The notes beneath the pieces were generated by a model. It had not been told where the DNA came from. It ran no database searches and worked only from the letters and a program-made list of their open reading frames with translations. From an uncultured Nitrososphaerales archaeon (GTDB lineage Archaea > Thermoproteota > Nitrososphaeria > Nitrososphaerales > JAAOZN01), in the NCBI GenBank assembly GCA_938029515.1, contig CALJAQ010000193.1:1-5841 (forward strand): a stretch of DNA of 5,841 bases, given 5' to 3'. The number at the start of each line of letters is the position of its first letter. Position 1 is the first letter of the stretch. A program made the position numbers and the translations under genes. Positions 1 through 5,472 of this stretch are shown piece by piece.

Positions 1-868
1 CTTGAGCCACTGCAACAAGTTCGCCTTTGAGTGTGTAGATCGCTACTATATCTCCTACTGCTATGTTGCTTGAGAGTCTAACGATTCCTGGTATGGCGAG
101 CTGCGCACCGTGGCATATGGCGTCTACGGCTGAGTCTCTGATATATACCCCCTTCATCCACGCTGTAGCGTATTCTACTGGGCGAATGCATCTTCTAATA
201 TAGCTTTCGTCGCCTCTGTTCAACATTTCTTTAGCGTAGAGTAGGTCGTGCAGCCTTACGAAGCCGTCTTGCTCAGATATGTGGCACACCTTAGTCCTTC
301 TCAACTCGACCATCGTAGCCCCGCAGCCTAACACTTCACCTACGTCGTATATCAGCTTCCTAATGTACGTCCCAGCCTGGCACGAAACTTTAAGCAGAAT
401 CAGCTTACCGACCTGCTCTAAGAGATCTATGCTGTATATCCTCCTGATCCTCGTAATTCTTTTCACCGATGATCTTTGAGGGGGCCTCTGATAGATGTCG
501 CCTACGAATTCTTGAAGAACCATTCTAAGCTTCTCTTCACCTACTGGGTCGTGAAGCCTTGCTACAGCGACGTACTCTTTAGATCCAAGTAGTAGTGTTG
601 ACAGAGCCTTTGTAGCCTCACCTATACCTACTGGTAGAAGGCCTGTCGCTGGAGGATCAAGTGTGCCGCTATGCCCAGCCTTCTTTACATTCAAGATCCT
701 CCTGACATATGAGACAACTTCGTGGCTAGTCGGCCCTTCTGGCTTATCTAATGGGATTATGCCGTATTGAAGCAGAACGTCAATAGGTCTTTTGTCAAAC
801 GGGTAGCCGTAGGATGGGTCAGAGTCTTCCTGCGCAAGCTCTATAAGAGATGCGCTCTGCTTCTCCAA
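1..868 (-). CDS. cbf5: Archaeal Cbf5 / TruB-family pseudouridine synthase, C-terminal end beyond the window
   Basis: Catalytic subunit of the archaeal H/ACA ribonucleoprotein, which isomerises uridine to pseudouridine in rRNA under guide RNA; archaeal Cbf5 can also act on tRNA U55. The frame is open from 868 to the left edge, giving 289 residues against about 340 in family members, so about 50 are missing. Visible in order: the Cbf5 N-terminal segment with YGYPFDKRPID (about 20-30), LDKPEGPTSHEVV (40-52), the catalytic loop GHSGTLDP (65-72) with catalytic Asp71, RPPQRSSVKR (128-137), AGTYIRKL (165-172) with conserved Arg170, and a PUA domain from about residue 238. The start is TTG at 868, the only ATG/GTG/TTG between the in-frame cmk stop (877-875) and the conserved block. 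No strong SD is visible, so translation is probably coupled to cmk. The residue after TLDP is Pro where the Pyrococcus protein, as I recall it, has Lys; the catalytic residues look intact. Identification is firm. Confidence 0.95.
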   Translation of the reverse strand, partial: MEKQSASLIELAQEDSDPSYGYPFDKRPIDVLLQYGIIPLDKPEGPTSHEVVSYVRRILNVKKAGHSGTLDPPATGLLPVGIGEATKALSTLLLGSKEYVAVARLHDPVGEEKLRMVLQEFVGDIYQRPPQRSSVKRITRIRRIYSIDLLEQVGKLILLKVSCQAGTYIRKLIYDVGEVLGCGATMVELRRTKVCHISEQDGFVRLHDLLYAKEMLNRGDESYIRRCIRPVEYATAWMKGVYIRDSAVDAICHGAQLAIPGIVRLSSNIAVGDIVAIYTLKGELVAVAQ

Positions 869-874
869 CGCTCT

Positions 875-1438
875 TCACACGAACTGCTTAACAAAGGTTT
901 CAACGACTTCAACTACTGCACCTCTACTAAGAATATCTGTGTTCACTATTAGGTCGAAGACCGATAGATCTACCCCAAACCTTATCCCGTATATCTTCAG
1001 GTAGAGGCTTCGATTCTCCTCGTCACGCTTCTTAACAATATTTAGAGCGTCTTCGTAGCTTATCTTGTCACGCTCAACCATACGCCTAGCCCTGCTTTCA
1101 ACGCTTCCTTGAAGCCAGATCTTTATGCCTATATCTGTGATCCAAGGTAGGGTGTAGCTCGTTACCACCACTCCACCTCGCTTCAACTCTTCTATGAGCA
1201 TCTTATCCACCTCTTTATCATACTCTGGGTTCACAGCCCTTTCAGCCAGGAAACGCATACCTTGAGTGGTATCCCACCAATCTCTACCTGTTGGAGTATA
1301 TCCTCTATCTGCTGCCAACTTTTTTAGAGCATCTCCACCTGCGCAGACTCTTAACCCAAACCGCTTGGCCAAAGCATCAGCTACCGTAGTCTTTCCAACC
1401 GCTGGAGGACCTGAAATTATAAAGCTCACTTTACGCAT
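875..1438 (-). CDS. cmk: Archaeal-type cytidylate kinase
   Basis: Phosphorylates CMP and dCMP to the diphosphates with ATP in the cytosol. The protein of about 187 residues starts with a beta strand and a P-loop, GPPAVGKTT, near residues 10-18. Next come AGGDALKKLA, where archaeal Cmk has its AGD..R/K-LA nucleotide-monophosphate segment, and a WWDTTQG stretch. A lid and C-terminal part follow with RDEENRSLYLKIYGI, matching the R-x-E-x-x-R...Y--IYGI signature of archaeal CMP kinases. I prefer ATG at 1438. It has AGGTG (1449-1445) six bases upstream, and this SD overlaps the TAG stop of the DUF106 gene. GTG at 1447, directly after that stop, would add three residues. The gene is second in the minus-strand operon, and cbf5 begins 6 nt after its TGA. 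The length fits a small archaeal Cmk, with no damage seen. Confidence 0.93.
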   Translation of the reverse strand: MRKVSFIISGPPAVGKTTVADALAKRFGLRVCAGGDALKKLAADRGYTPTGRDWWDTTQGMRFLAERAVNPEYDKEVDKMLIEELKRGGVVVTSYTLPWITDIGIKIWLQGSVESRARRMVERDKISYEDALNIVKKRDEENRSLYLKIYGIRFGVDLSVFDLIVNTDILSRGAVVEVVETFVKQFV

Positions 1439-1447
1439 AGGCTGCAC

Positions 1448-1948
1448 CTAATCAGTTAAGCTTACACCTAGGAGTTTTGTTATCAAACCGCTGAACGCAA
1501 ATGATGAAATCATATACCACCAGAATAGGTTAAGCTCAGGGCCTATTGGACCTCCGTTGGCCCCTAGTGGGATGGGGATGGGGATGGGCGACACCGCCAC
1601 TGTTCCAGGGCCTACTATGCTGTTTACAAGCCACCATAGAAGCATAAGTGGGATGAAGAATAGGAAAGTTACTTTAAGGTTATCAGCAGCAACCTTAGCC
1701 TGCAGCTTATCCATCTGCGGCTTCTTCTTTTTTAGCTTCTCCTCCTTCGCCTTATTCCTACTCATAATCGCCTCCCTCAACTCCTTCTGGTATTCTCTGA
1801 GCTCAGCTTGCAAGCGCTTCATCTGCTCAACGTTGGTGAGCAGTCTCCGCCCAACCGCATAGAGTACATTCACCCCTAAAGCCATCCCGATCACGACTAG
1901 AGTTGAGTAAGGAATCTGCGTAAAAGCATCCCCAAGTATCTGAAGCAT
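1448..1948 (-). CDS. DUF106 / EMC3-TMCO1 family membrane protein (archaeal Oxa1 superfamily)
   Basis: Archaeal DUF106 proteins belong to the Oxa1/YidC/Get1/EMC3 superfamily and are thought to help insert or fold membrane proteins. They are often found beside secY, adk and cmk. The product of about 166 residues has a short N-terminus and a first membrane segment at about 14-33. A basic cytoplasmic helical hairpin or coiled coil follows at about 40-88, rich in K/E/Q and including a K-E-E-K-L-K-K-K-K run. A second membrane segment lies at about 92-112 (VTFLFFIPLMLLWWL), then an external loop with the repeat PIPIPIPLG (121-129), then a third membrane segment at about 141-161. This is the expected three-TM layout. 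ATG at 1948 is used here; TTG at 1960 would add four residues and lies directly after a GGGG run. It is the first gene of the operon. No adk lies directly upstream. A possible frameshift signal and a G-quadruplex motif lie inside it (separate entries). Confidence 0.85.
   Translation of the reverse strand: MLQILGDAFTQIPYSTLVVIGMALGVNVLYAVGRRLLTNVEQMKRLQAELREYQKELREAIMSRNKAKEEKLKKKKPQMDKLQAKVAADNLKVTFLFFIPLMLLWWLVNSIVGPGTVAVSPIPIPIPLGANGGPIGPELNLFWWYMISSFAFSGLITKLLGVSLTD
1569..1588 (+). repeat. Four-run G-quadruplex motif / ATGGGG hexamer repeat
   Basis: The plus strand reads GGGATGGGGATGGGGATGGG, four G runs separated only by AT. It satisfies the G3+N1-7 rule with very short loops. It lies on the template strand of the DUF106 gene, so the mRNA carries the C-rich complement. 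It encodes the Pro-Ile repeat of the loop between the second and third membrane segments. Confidence 0.8.
1698..1747 (-). other. Candidate -1 ribosomal frameshift signal inside the DUF106 gene
   Basis: On the minus strand an SD-like AAGGAGG (1747-1741) lies 7 nt before the heptamer A AAA AAG (1733-1727). The heptamer sits in the X-XXY-YYZ phase of the reading frame (CTA AAA AAG). A 5-nt spacer (1726-1722) follows, then a stem-loop. In the stem, GCC GCAG (1721-1715) pairs with CTGC (1705-1702) and GGC (1700-1698), with one bulged A and a 9-nt loop. A -1 shift would reach TAA at 1709-1707 after six new codons. The product would be about 80 residues, keeping the first membrane segment and part of the coiled coil. 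The order and spacing resemble the bacterial dnaX signal. Lysine and glutamate codons could produce much of this by chance, and archaeal use is not shown. Confidence 0.35.
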
Positions 1949-1960
1949 AGACGCAAACAA

Positions 1961-2124
1961 CCCCTTTCTTACAGAAACTAACCATAGAAAGTAGGCTAAT
2001 AAGGGTTATGCAGAGTTATTCGCCACCACTCTACATATAAACCACGTAGAAGCTTAGTGAAGACACTCAGCGTAAACCACATAAGCCAACAAACTTATTT
2101 CCCCAGCCTTACACCATATAGTAA
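1961..2124. promoter_or_regulatory. Divergent promoter region between the DUF106 operon and the GGT operon
   Basis: No gene is visible in these 164 bases. For the minus-strand operon, TTTATATG (2041-2034) is a good archaeal TATA box with an expected start near 2010. A weaker CTTATTAG (2003-1996) would place the start near 1974, just before the gene. For the plus strand, ACTTATTT (2093-2100) is centred about 28 bases before the GGT ATG. The eight-base TAAACCAC occurs at 2038-2045 and again at 2073-2080 in the same orientation, each followed by a similar (G/A)TA...AGC tail; these could be regulator sites. Confidence 0.5.
2091..2100 (+). promoter_or_regulatory. TATA-like promoter element of the GGT operon, probably giving a leaderless mRNA
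   Basis: AAACTTATTT has its TATA-like core centred near 2097, about 28 bases before the ATG at 2125. Archaeal TATA boxes usually lie 26-28 bases before the transcription start, so the transcript would begin at or within a few bases of the ATG. No SD sequence is seen directly before that ATG, which agrees with leaderless translation. Confidence 0.45.
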
Positions 2125-3717
2125 ATGCACCCCACTCAACCGCTACTGGCCTCCGAAGGGCTCGTCACATCAGCTCACCCCCTAGCCTCACTGGCTGGTG
2201 TGCGAGTGATGCAAGAAGGCGGTAACGCATTCGACGCAGCTATAGCGGTCAACGCTGTGCTTAATGTCACTCAGCCTCATATGTGTGGAGTTGGTGGAGA
2301 CATATTCTACCTCATCTACTCCGCTAAAGAGGGGTTTGTGCGCTTCCTTAACGGAAGCGGTAGGGCGGCTAAGAGAGCGAGTATAGAATACTATCTTGAA
2401 TACGGTTTAAAGAAGATTCCTTCATACGGGCAGCTGGCTTGTGTGACTGTGCCTGGGTGTGTTAGCGGCTGGGAGGCTCTGAATAGAGGGTATGGGTCAA
2501 AGAGTTTAGGTGAGCTTCTACGCTTCGCTGTGGAATACGCTTTAAAGGGTTTTCCTGTGAGCAGAGGTCTAGCTGACGCTATAGAGCAGGTCTCTCAGAC
2601 AAACCCTCCTGATAGCTGGGTTAGGGTGTATATGCCTTTTGGAAGAGTTCCTAAGGAAGGTGAGGTTTTGAAGCAGGAAGATCTAGGTAGAAGCCTCAGG
2701 GTTGTGGCTGAAGGCGGTGCTGAAGCCTTCTACGCTATGTTGGCTGAAGAGATCTCTAAAAGTGAACCTGATATTCTGCTAGCTGAGGAGGATTTTAAGG
2801 CGCATACATCAGACTGGGGTGAACCTATCTCAACAGAATACCGAGGATTTAGGGTGTATGAGACCCAACCCAACACTCAAGCCATATCAACCCTAATCGC
2901 TTTGAACGTGTTAGAGAACTTCAACCTCAAGGAGAGAAACCATCTTTCTGCCGACACCATACATATAATGGTTGAAGCGATAAGGCTTGCATACGAAGAC
3001 AGAGCCAGATACGTCGCAGACCCAAGTTATATCAAAATACCTGTTGAGCGTCTGCTTTCAAAGAGCTACGCCTCTGAGCTGAGGAGCAGAATATCCCTCA
3101 GCCGCGCTTTACCCTACGCAGATAACGCTTCGATTAAGGAAGAGGGAGATACCACATATTTTGCTGTTGTAGATAAGGATAGGAACTGCGTCTCCTGTGT
3201 CCAAAGCCTATACCACCCCTTCGGCTCACGTATAGTAGTCGGGAGAAGCGGCGTCACACTACATAACCGAGGCTCATACTTCACCTTAGACTCTAAGCAC
3301 CATAATAGGCTTGAACCTGGTAAGAGACCCTTCCACACATTATGCGCCTCTATCACATTTAGCGAAGACGAGCCTTACATCGTTTTAGGCTCTATGGGTG
3401 GAGATGGGCAACCACAGACACACCTGCAGATACTATCATCAATCATAGACTATGGGTTGAACATTCAAGAAGCAATCTACACGCCGAGATGGCTTCTTCC
3501 AGGCACCATATATGAGAAGCATAAGATTCTACTCTTAGAGGGGAGTTTTCTGGGCAGCGTGGTTGAGGGGCTTAAGGCGCTAGGGCATAGGGTTAGTATA
3601 GTAGAGCCGCTTTCATCTACGATGGGGCATGCTCAAGGAGTTCTGATTAGCGAGGGTGGTAAGGTGCTTTATGGGGGAGCTGACCCCCGTGGCGACGGTT
3701 TGGCTATAGGATACTAA
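2125..3717 (+). CDS. Gamma-glutamyltransferase family Ntn hydrolase (YwrD/HpxW-like)
   Basis: GGT-family enzymes are made as one chain that cuts itself before a Thr. This frees the N-terminal nucleophile that hydrolyses gamma-glutamyl compounds such as glutathione, or other amides in the oxamate hydrolase HpxW branch. The 530 residues cover the full family length. Visible in order: the N-terminal SAHPLASLAGVRVMQEGGNAFDAA (in part at 16-39), CGVGGD (54-59), VPGCVSGWEAL (109-119), the processing site EEGD-TTYFAVVD (cut predicted before Thr343), SLYHPFGS (361-368), NRGSYF..D (381-389), PGKRPFHT (398-405), GSMGGDGQPQTH (422-433) and a C-terminal GGADPRGDG. The motifs from HPFGS to GGDGQPQ follow the YwrD/HpxW-like branch rather than classical GGT. 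The residues matching E. coli Thr409 and Asn411 appear to be Ser361 and Tyr363. No signal peptide is seen, so it is probably cytosolic, unlike secreted bacterial GGT. It is first in a plus-strand operon. The family is firm; the substrate is unknown. Confidence 0.9.
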   Translation: MHPTQPLLASEGLVTSAHPLASLAGVRVMQEGGNAFDAAIAVNAVLNVTQPHMCGVGGDIFYLIYSAKEGFVRFLNGSGRAAKRASIEYYLEYGLKKIPSYGQLACVTVPGCVSGWEALNRGYGSKSLGELLRFAVEYALKGFPVSRGLADAIEQVSQTNPPDSWVRVYMPFGRVPKEGEVLKQEDLGRSLRVVAEGGAEAFYAMLAEEISKSEPDILLAEEDFKAHTSDWGEPISTEYRGFRVYETQPNTQAISTLIALNVLENFNLKERNHLSADTIHIMVEAIRLAYEDRARYVADPSYIKIPVERLLSKSYASELRSRISLSRALPYADNASIKEEGDTTYFAVVDKDRNCVSCVQSLYHPFGSRIVVGRSGVTLHNRGSYFTLDSKHHNRLEPGKRPFHTLCASITFSEDEPYIVLGSMGGDGQPQTHLQILSSIIDYGLNIQEAIYTPRWLLPGTIYEKHKILLLEGSFLGSVVEGLKALGHRVSIVEPLSSTMGHAQGVLISEGGKVLYGGADPRGDGLAIGY

Positions 3718-3728
3718 GGTTATGCGAG

Positions 3729-4409
3729 ATGACCAGGATCGCTGCAGTAATCTTCGACTTCGACGGCACACTTGTAGATGAAAGCAAAGTCTTCGAGCAG
3801 GCCTTGATATACGCTTGCAAAGCAGTTGGTTTTATACCACCAGGTAAAATGGAGGTTAAGCGCTTAGCTAGGCAGCACCCAGATGTCTATCTGCGGCGCA
3901 TAATACCTGAAGACGTAGTGAATAGAAGTAGGGTTGTGGAGAGTTTCCTTAAAGCATTTACTGAAGCATATGATCTGGATGGGCATAAGCAAGCCAGACT
4001 TGTTAAACACGCCAAACCACTACTGAGAGCGTTAAAGATGAGTGGGGTAAAAGTTGGTTTAATAACGCGGAGGATAACCCTATGGCAGGCTGTGCCTGAA
4101 ATACTTCAGATATTCTCCATATCCTCTATGGTGGATAGGGTAGTAACTTACAGAGAAGCGGAGACCAAGTTAGAGCAGCTCAAAATATGCCTAAGAGACT
4201 TGGAAGTTAAGGCTTCAACATCATCAATAGTAGGAGATACAGCTGAAGACATCTTAGCGGGTAAAGCGGTTGGGTGCGTAACTATAGCGTACACAAAGGG
4301 CTTCGGATGTAGAAGCGAAATCTTAAGCGCTGAACCTGACTATTTAATAGCAGACCTAATAGATGTACTACAGATCATCACATCAGTAAAGCCTAACTTT
4401 AACCCCTAA
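3729..4409 (+). CDS. HAD-superfamily phosphatase (phosphoglycolate phosphatase-like)
   Basis: The 226-residue cytosolic protein carries all four HAD motifs. Motif I is DFDGTL with nucleophile Asp10 and acid Asp12. Motif II is GLITRR with Thr113. The motif III Lys is probably Lys147 in ETKLEQL. Motif IV is GDTAEDI with Asp170 and Asp174 binding Mg2+. A helical cap of about 65-80 residues lies between motifs I and II, as in class C1 enzymes such as phosphoglycolate phosphatase, pyrophosphatase and nucleotidases. These features fit phosphoester hydrolysis through an aspartyl-phosphate, but the substrate cannot be read from the sequence. Motif III lacks the common K-P pair (K-L here). ATG at 3729 is 11 nt after the GGT stop, with AAGGTTAT (3716-3723) as a one-mismatch SD. 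It is second in the operon and is followed 15 nt later by the AlaX gene. Confidence 0.88.
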   Translation: MTRIAAVIFDFDGTLVDESKVFEQALIYACKAVGFIPPGKMEVKRLARQHPDVYLRRIIPEDVVNRSRVVESFLKAFTEAYDLDGHKQARLVKHAKPLLRALKMSGVKVGLITRRITLWQAVPEILQIFSISSMVDRVVTYREAETKLEQLKICLRDLEVKASTSSIVGDTAEDILAGKAVGCVTIAYTKGFGCRSEILSAEPDYLIADLIDVLQIITSVKPNFNP

Positions 4410-4424
4410 CCTAAGTTATGCAGC

Positions 4425-5072
4425 ATGGGGACAGCACGCTTATATTGGATAGACCCATACATCAACCAATTCAAAGCCAGAGTCGAATCCGTAAGCGGTA
4501 AAGACGTTGTGTTAGATGGCACCTACTTCTACCCTCAAGGCGGAGGACAGATCTACGACACAGGCACAATCTCAGAGATAAGGGTGGTAAATGTTAGAAG
4601 AGAGGGCGACTTGATAATACACACCCTTGAATCTGAACCCAACTTCCAGATAGGTAGTGTAGTAGAGTGTAGACTGGACTGGGATAGAAGATACAGAATA
4701 ATGAAGCTACATTCATCCGCTCACCTACTCTACTATGCTATGCAAGAAGAATTCGGCGAAGAATGCAAACCAGCAAGCCCAGGCCTAACAGACAGCCTCA
4801 AGTCAAGGGAAGACTACTTATTCAAAGAAAAACTGGATCTCCAGAAGCTCCAACTGGTTGAGAAGAAGGTGAATGATCTGATAGCAGCCAACTTGAATAT
4901 ATACACATGGAGCGAGGGTGAGAAAAGATACTGGAAGGTGGAGCTCTATCCAGCTATGTTGTGTGGAGGCACACACCCAAAGAATACAGGCGAAATAGGT
5001 GCTGTAAAAGTGAACAGAGGGAAGAAGCCAGGGGCAGGTAAGGAGAGGATAGAAGTAACCTTAGCATCATAG
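4425..5072 (+). CDS. alaX: AlaX-M type alanyl-tRNA editing protein
   Basis: Free-standing homologue of the AlaRS editing domain. In archaea the AlaX-M class removes mischarged Ser (and Gly) from tRNA-Ala in the cytosol. The 215 residues match the roughly 216 of Pyrococcus AlaX-M. An N-terminal beta-barrel part carries the glycine-rich motif YFYPQGGGQIYDTG (34-47), which separates AlaX-M from the short AlaX-S class. The catalytic part has HSSAH (His96, His100) and CGGTHPKNTGEIG (Cys180, His184), giving the four zinc ligands of the family. No long C-terminal extension is present, so it is not AlaX-L. ATG at 4425 is 15 nt after the HAD stop and is preceded by AAGTTATGCAGC, very like the sequence before the HAD start. 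It is the last gene of the GGT operon. The tRNA-Asn gene downstream has its own promoter. Nothing looks damaged. Confidence 0.92.
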   Translation: MGTARLYWIDPYINQFKARVESVSGKDVVLDGTYFYPQGGGQIYDTGTISEIRVVNVRREGDLIIHTLESEPNFQIGSVVECRLDWDRRYRIMKLHSSAHLLYYAMQEEFGEECKPASPGLTDSLKSREDYLFKEKLDLQKLQLVEKKVNDLIAANLNIYTWSEGEKRYWKVELYPAMLCGGTHPKNTGEIGAVKVNRGKKPGAGKERIEVTLAS

Positions 5073-5082
5073 CGTAAACATT

Positions 5083-5118
5083 AAAGTTTATCTTCTCTAT
5101 AAAAGTGGGTAAAGTGGG
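5083..5118 (+). promoter_or_regulatory. Promoter of the tRNA-Asn gene with a short tandem repeat
   Basis: Two TATA-like elements lie in the 51-nt gap after the AlaX gene: AAGTTTATC (5084-5092), which would start RNA near 5115, and CTATAAAAG (5097-5105), which would start it almost at the mature tRNA 5' end. AAAGTGGG occurs twice in tandem (5102-5109 and 5111-5118) directly before the tRNA. Confidence 0.5.
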
Positions 5119-5123
5119 AAAAC

Positions 5124-5197
5124 GCCGCCGTAGCTCAGCGTGGTAGAGCAGCTGGCTGTTAACCAGTTGGTCGTCGGTTCAAGTCCGACCGGCGGCG
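5124..5197 (+). tRNA. tRNA-Asn (anticodon GTT)
   Basis: A full 74-nt cloverleaf is present. The acceptor stem GCCGCCG (5124-5130) pairs with CGGCGGC (5190-5196). The D stem is GCTC/GAGC with GG in the D loop. The anticodon stem GCTGG (5151-5155) pairs with CCAGT (5163-5167), closing with a G-U pair, around the loop CTGTTAA with anticodon GTT at 5158-5160. The variable region is 5 nt. The T stem is GTCGG/CCGAC around TTCAAGT. The discriminator base is G, as expected for archaeal tRNA-Asn. There is no intron. The genome continues with CCT, so CCA is not encoded and must be added after transcription. The all G-C acceptor stem suits a thermophile. Confidence 0.96.
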
Positions 5198-5223
5198 CCT
5201 CTCTTCTGGTTCAAATCTTCTAT

Positions 5224-5286
5224 CTGTGTTGACGGTAAGCAGAGCTTCAGAAACACCTGTATAACTTTAAGGAAAATTCAACACAG
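5224..5286. repeat. Inverted repeat, 9 bp perfect
   Basis: CTGTGTTGA (5224-5232) is the exact reverse complement of TCAACACAG (5278-5286). They would form a 9-bp stem around a 45-nt loop, starting 26 nt after the tRNA end. Confidence 0.55.
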
Positions 5287-5292
5287 GGCCTG

Positions 5293-5386
5293 TCAAGATA
5301 AGGTGAACGAAAAATGACAAAATCGGTGAGGCGCATTTGAGATAGAATTTACTCCATTTTTCTGAGCTTAAACCCAATTATCTTGA
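5293..5386. repeat. Nested inverted repeats, 9 bp outer and 8 bp inner
   Basis: TCAAGATAA (5293-5301) is the exact complement of TTATCTTGA (5378-5386). Nested inside, GAAAAATG (5309-5316) is the exact complement of CATTTTTC (5355-5362). Together they form one long interrupted stem. The inner stem would cover the start codon of the 8-codon ORF at 5314. Confidence 0.5.
5314..5340 (+). CDS. Candidate 8-codon ORF with a strong SD (MTKSVRRI)
   Basis: AAGGTGA (5300-5306) is a near-perfect archaeal SD and lies 7 nt before ATG 5314. The ORF ends with TGA at 5338-5340 after eight codons, giving a small basic peptide. After this TGA the same frame stays open for 41 more codons to TAA at 5464-5466. It could be a leader peptide, the remains of a small gene cut by a nonsense mutation, or chance. 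The peptide resembles nothing I know. Confidence 0.2.
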   Translation: MTKSVRRI

Positions 5387-5462
5387 TAAACCGTCTCAGG
5401 GAACAAGAATTTTTAAGGCTTATAAGGATCAGAGCCGTCTTAAGGTTTAATAGCTTATCAAG
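5382..5462. repeat. Inverted repeat competing with the upstream stem
   Basis: CTTGATAA (5382-5389) is the exact complement of TTATCAAG (5455-5462), and AAACC (5388-5392) can pair with GGTTT (5444-5448) as an alternative inner helix. Inside, TTAAGGCT (5413-5420) can pair with AGCC (5433-5436) and TTAA (5440-5443) across a 3-nt bulge. This pairing shares bases 5382-5386 with the stem from 5293, so the two cannot both form. Confidence 0.45.
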
Positions 5463-5472
5463 TTAACATGAC

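Noticed and set aside
279..479. Plus-strand ORF of 66 codons
   Set aside because: It lies antisense within cbf5, whose frame is clearly coding with Cbf5 motifs; the translation resembles no known protein.
1557..1862. Plus-strand ORF of 101 codons
   Set aside because: Antisense to the DUF106 gene; its Phe/Ser-rich sequence is the complement of the Lys/Glu-rich coiled coil.
3114..3356. Minus-strand ORF of 80 codons
   Set aside because: Antisense inside the GGT-family gene, across the conserved processing site.
5208..5217. GGTTCAAATC just after the tRNA, like a tRNA T-loop and possibly an attachment-site repeat or second tRNA remnant
   Set aside because: The flanking bases do not form a T stem, only about ten bases match, and no integrase or further tRNA parts are seen.
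5309..5366. Possible C/D box guide RNA (ATGACA as C box, CTGA at 5362-5365 as D box)
   Set aside because: The C box departs from RTGATGA at two positions, and the flanking stem would run through the box instead of ending before it.
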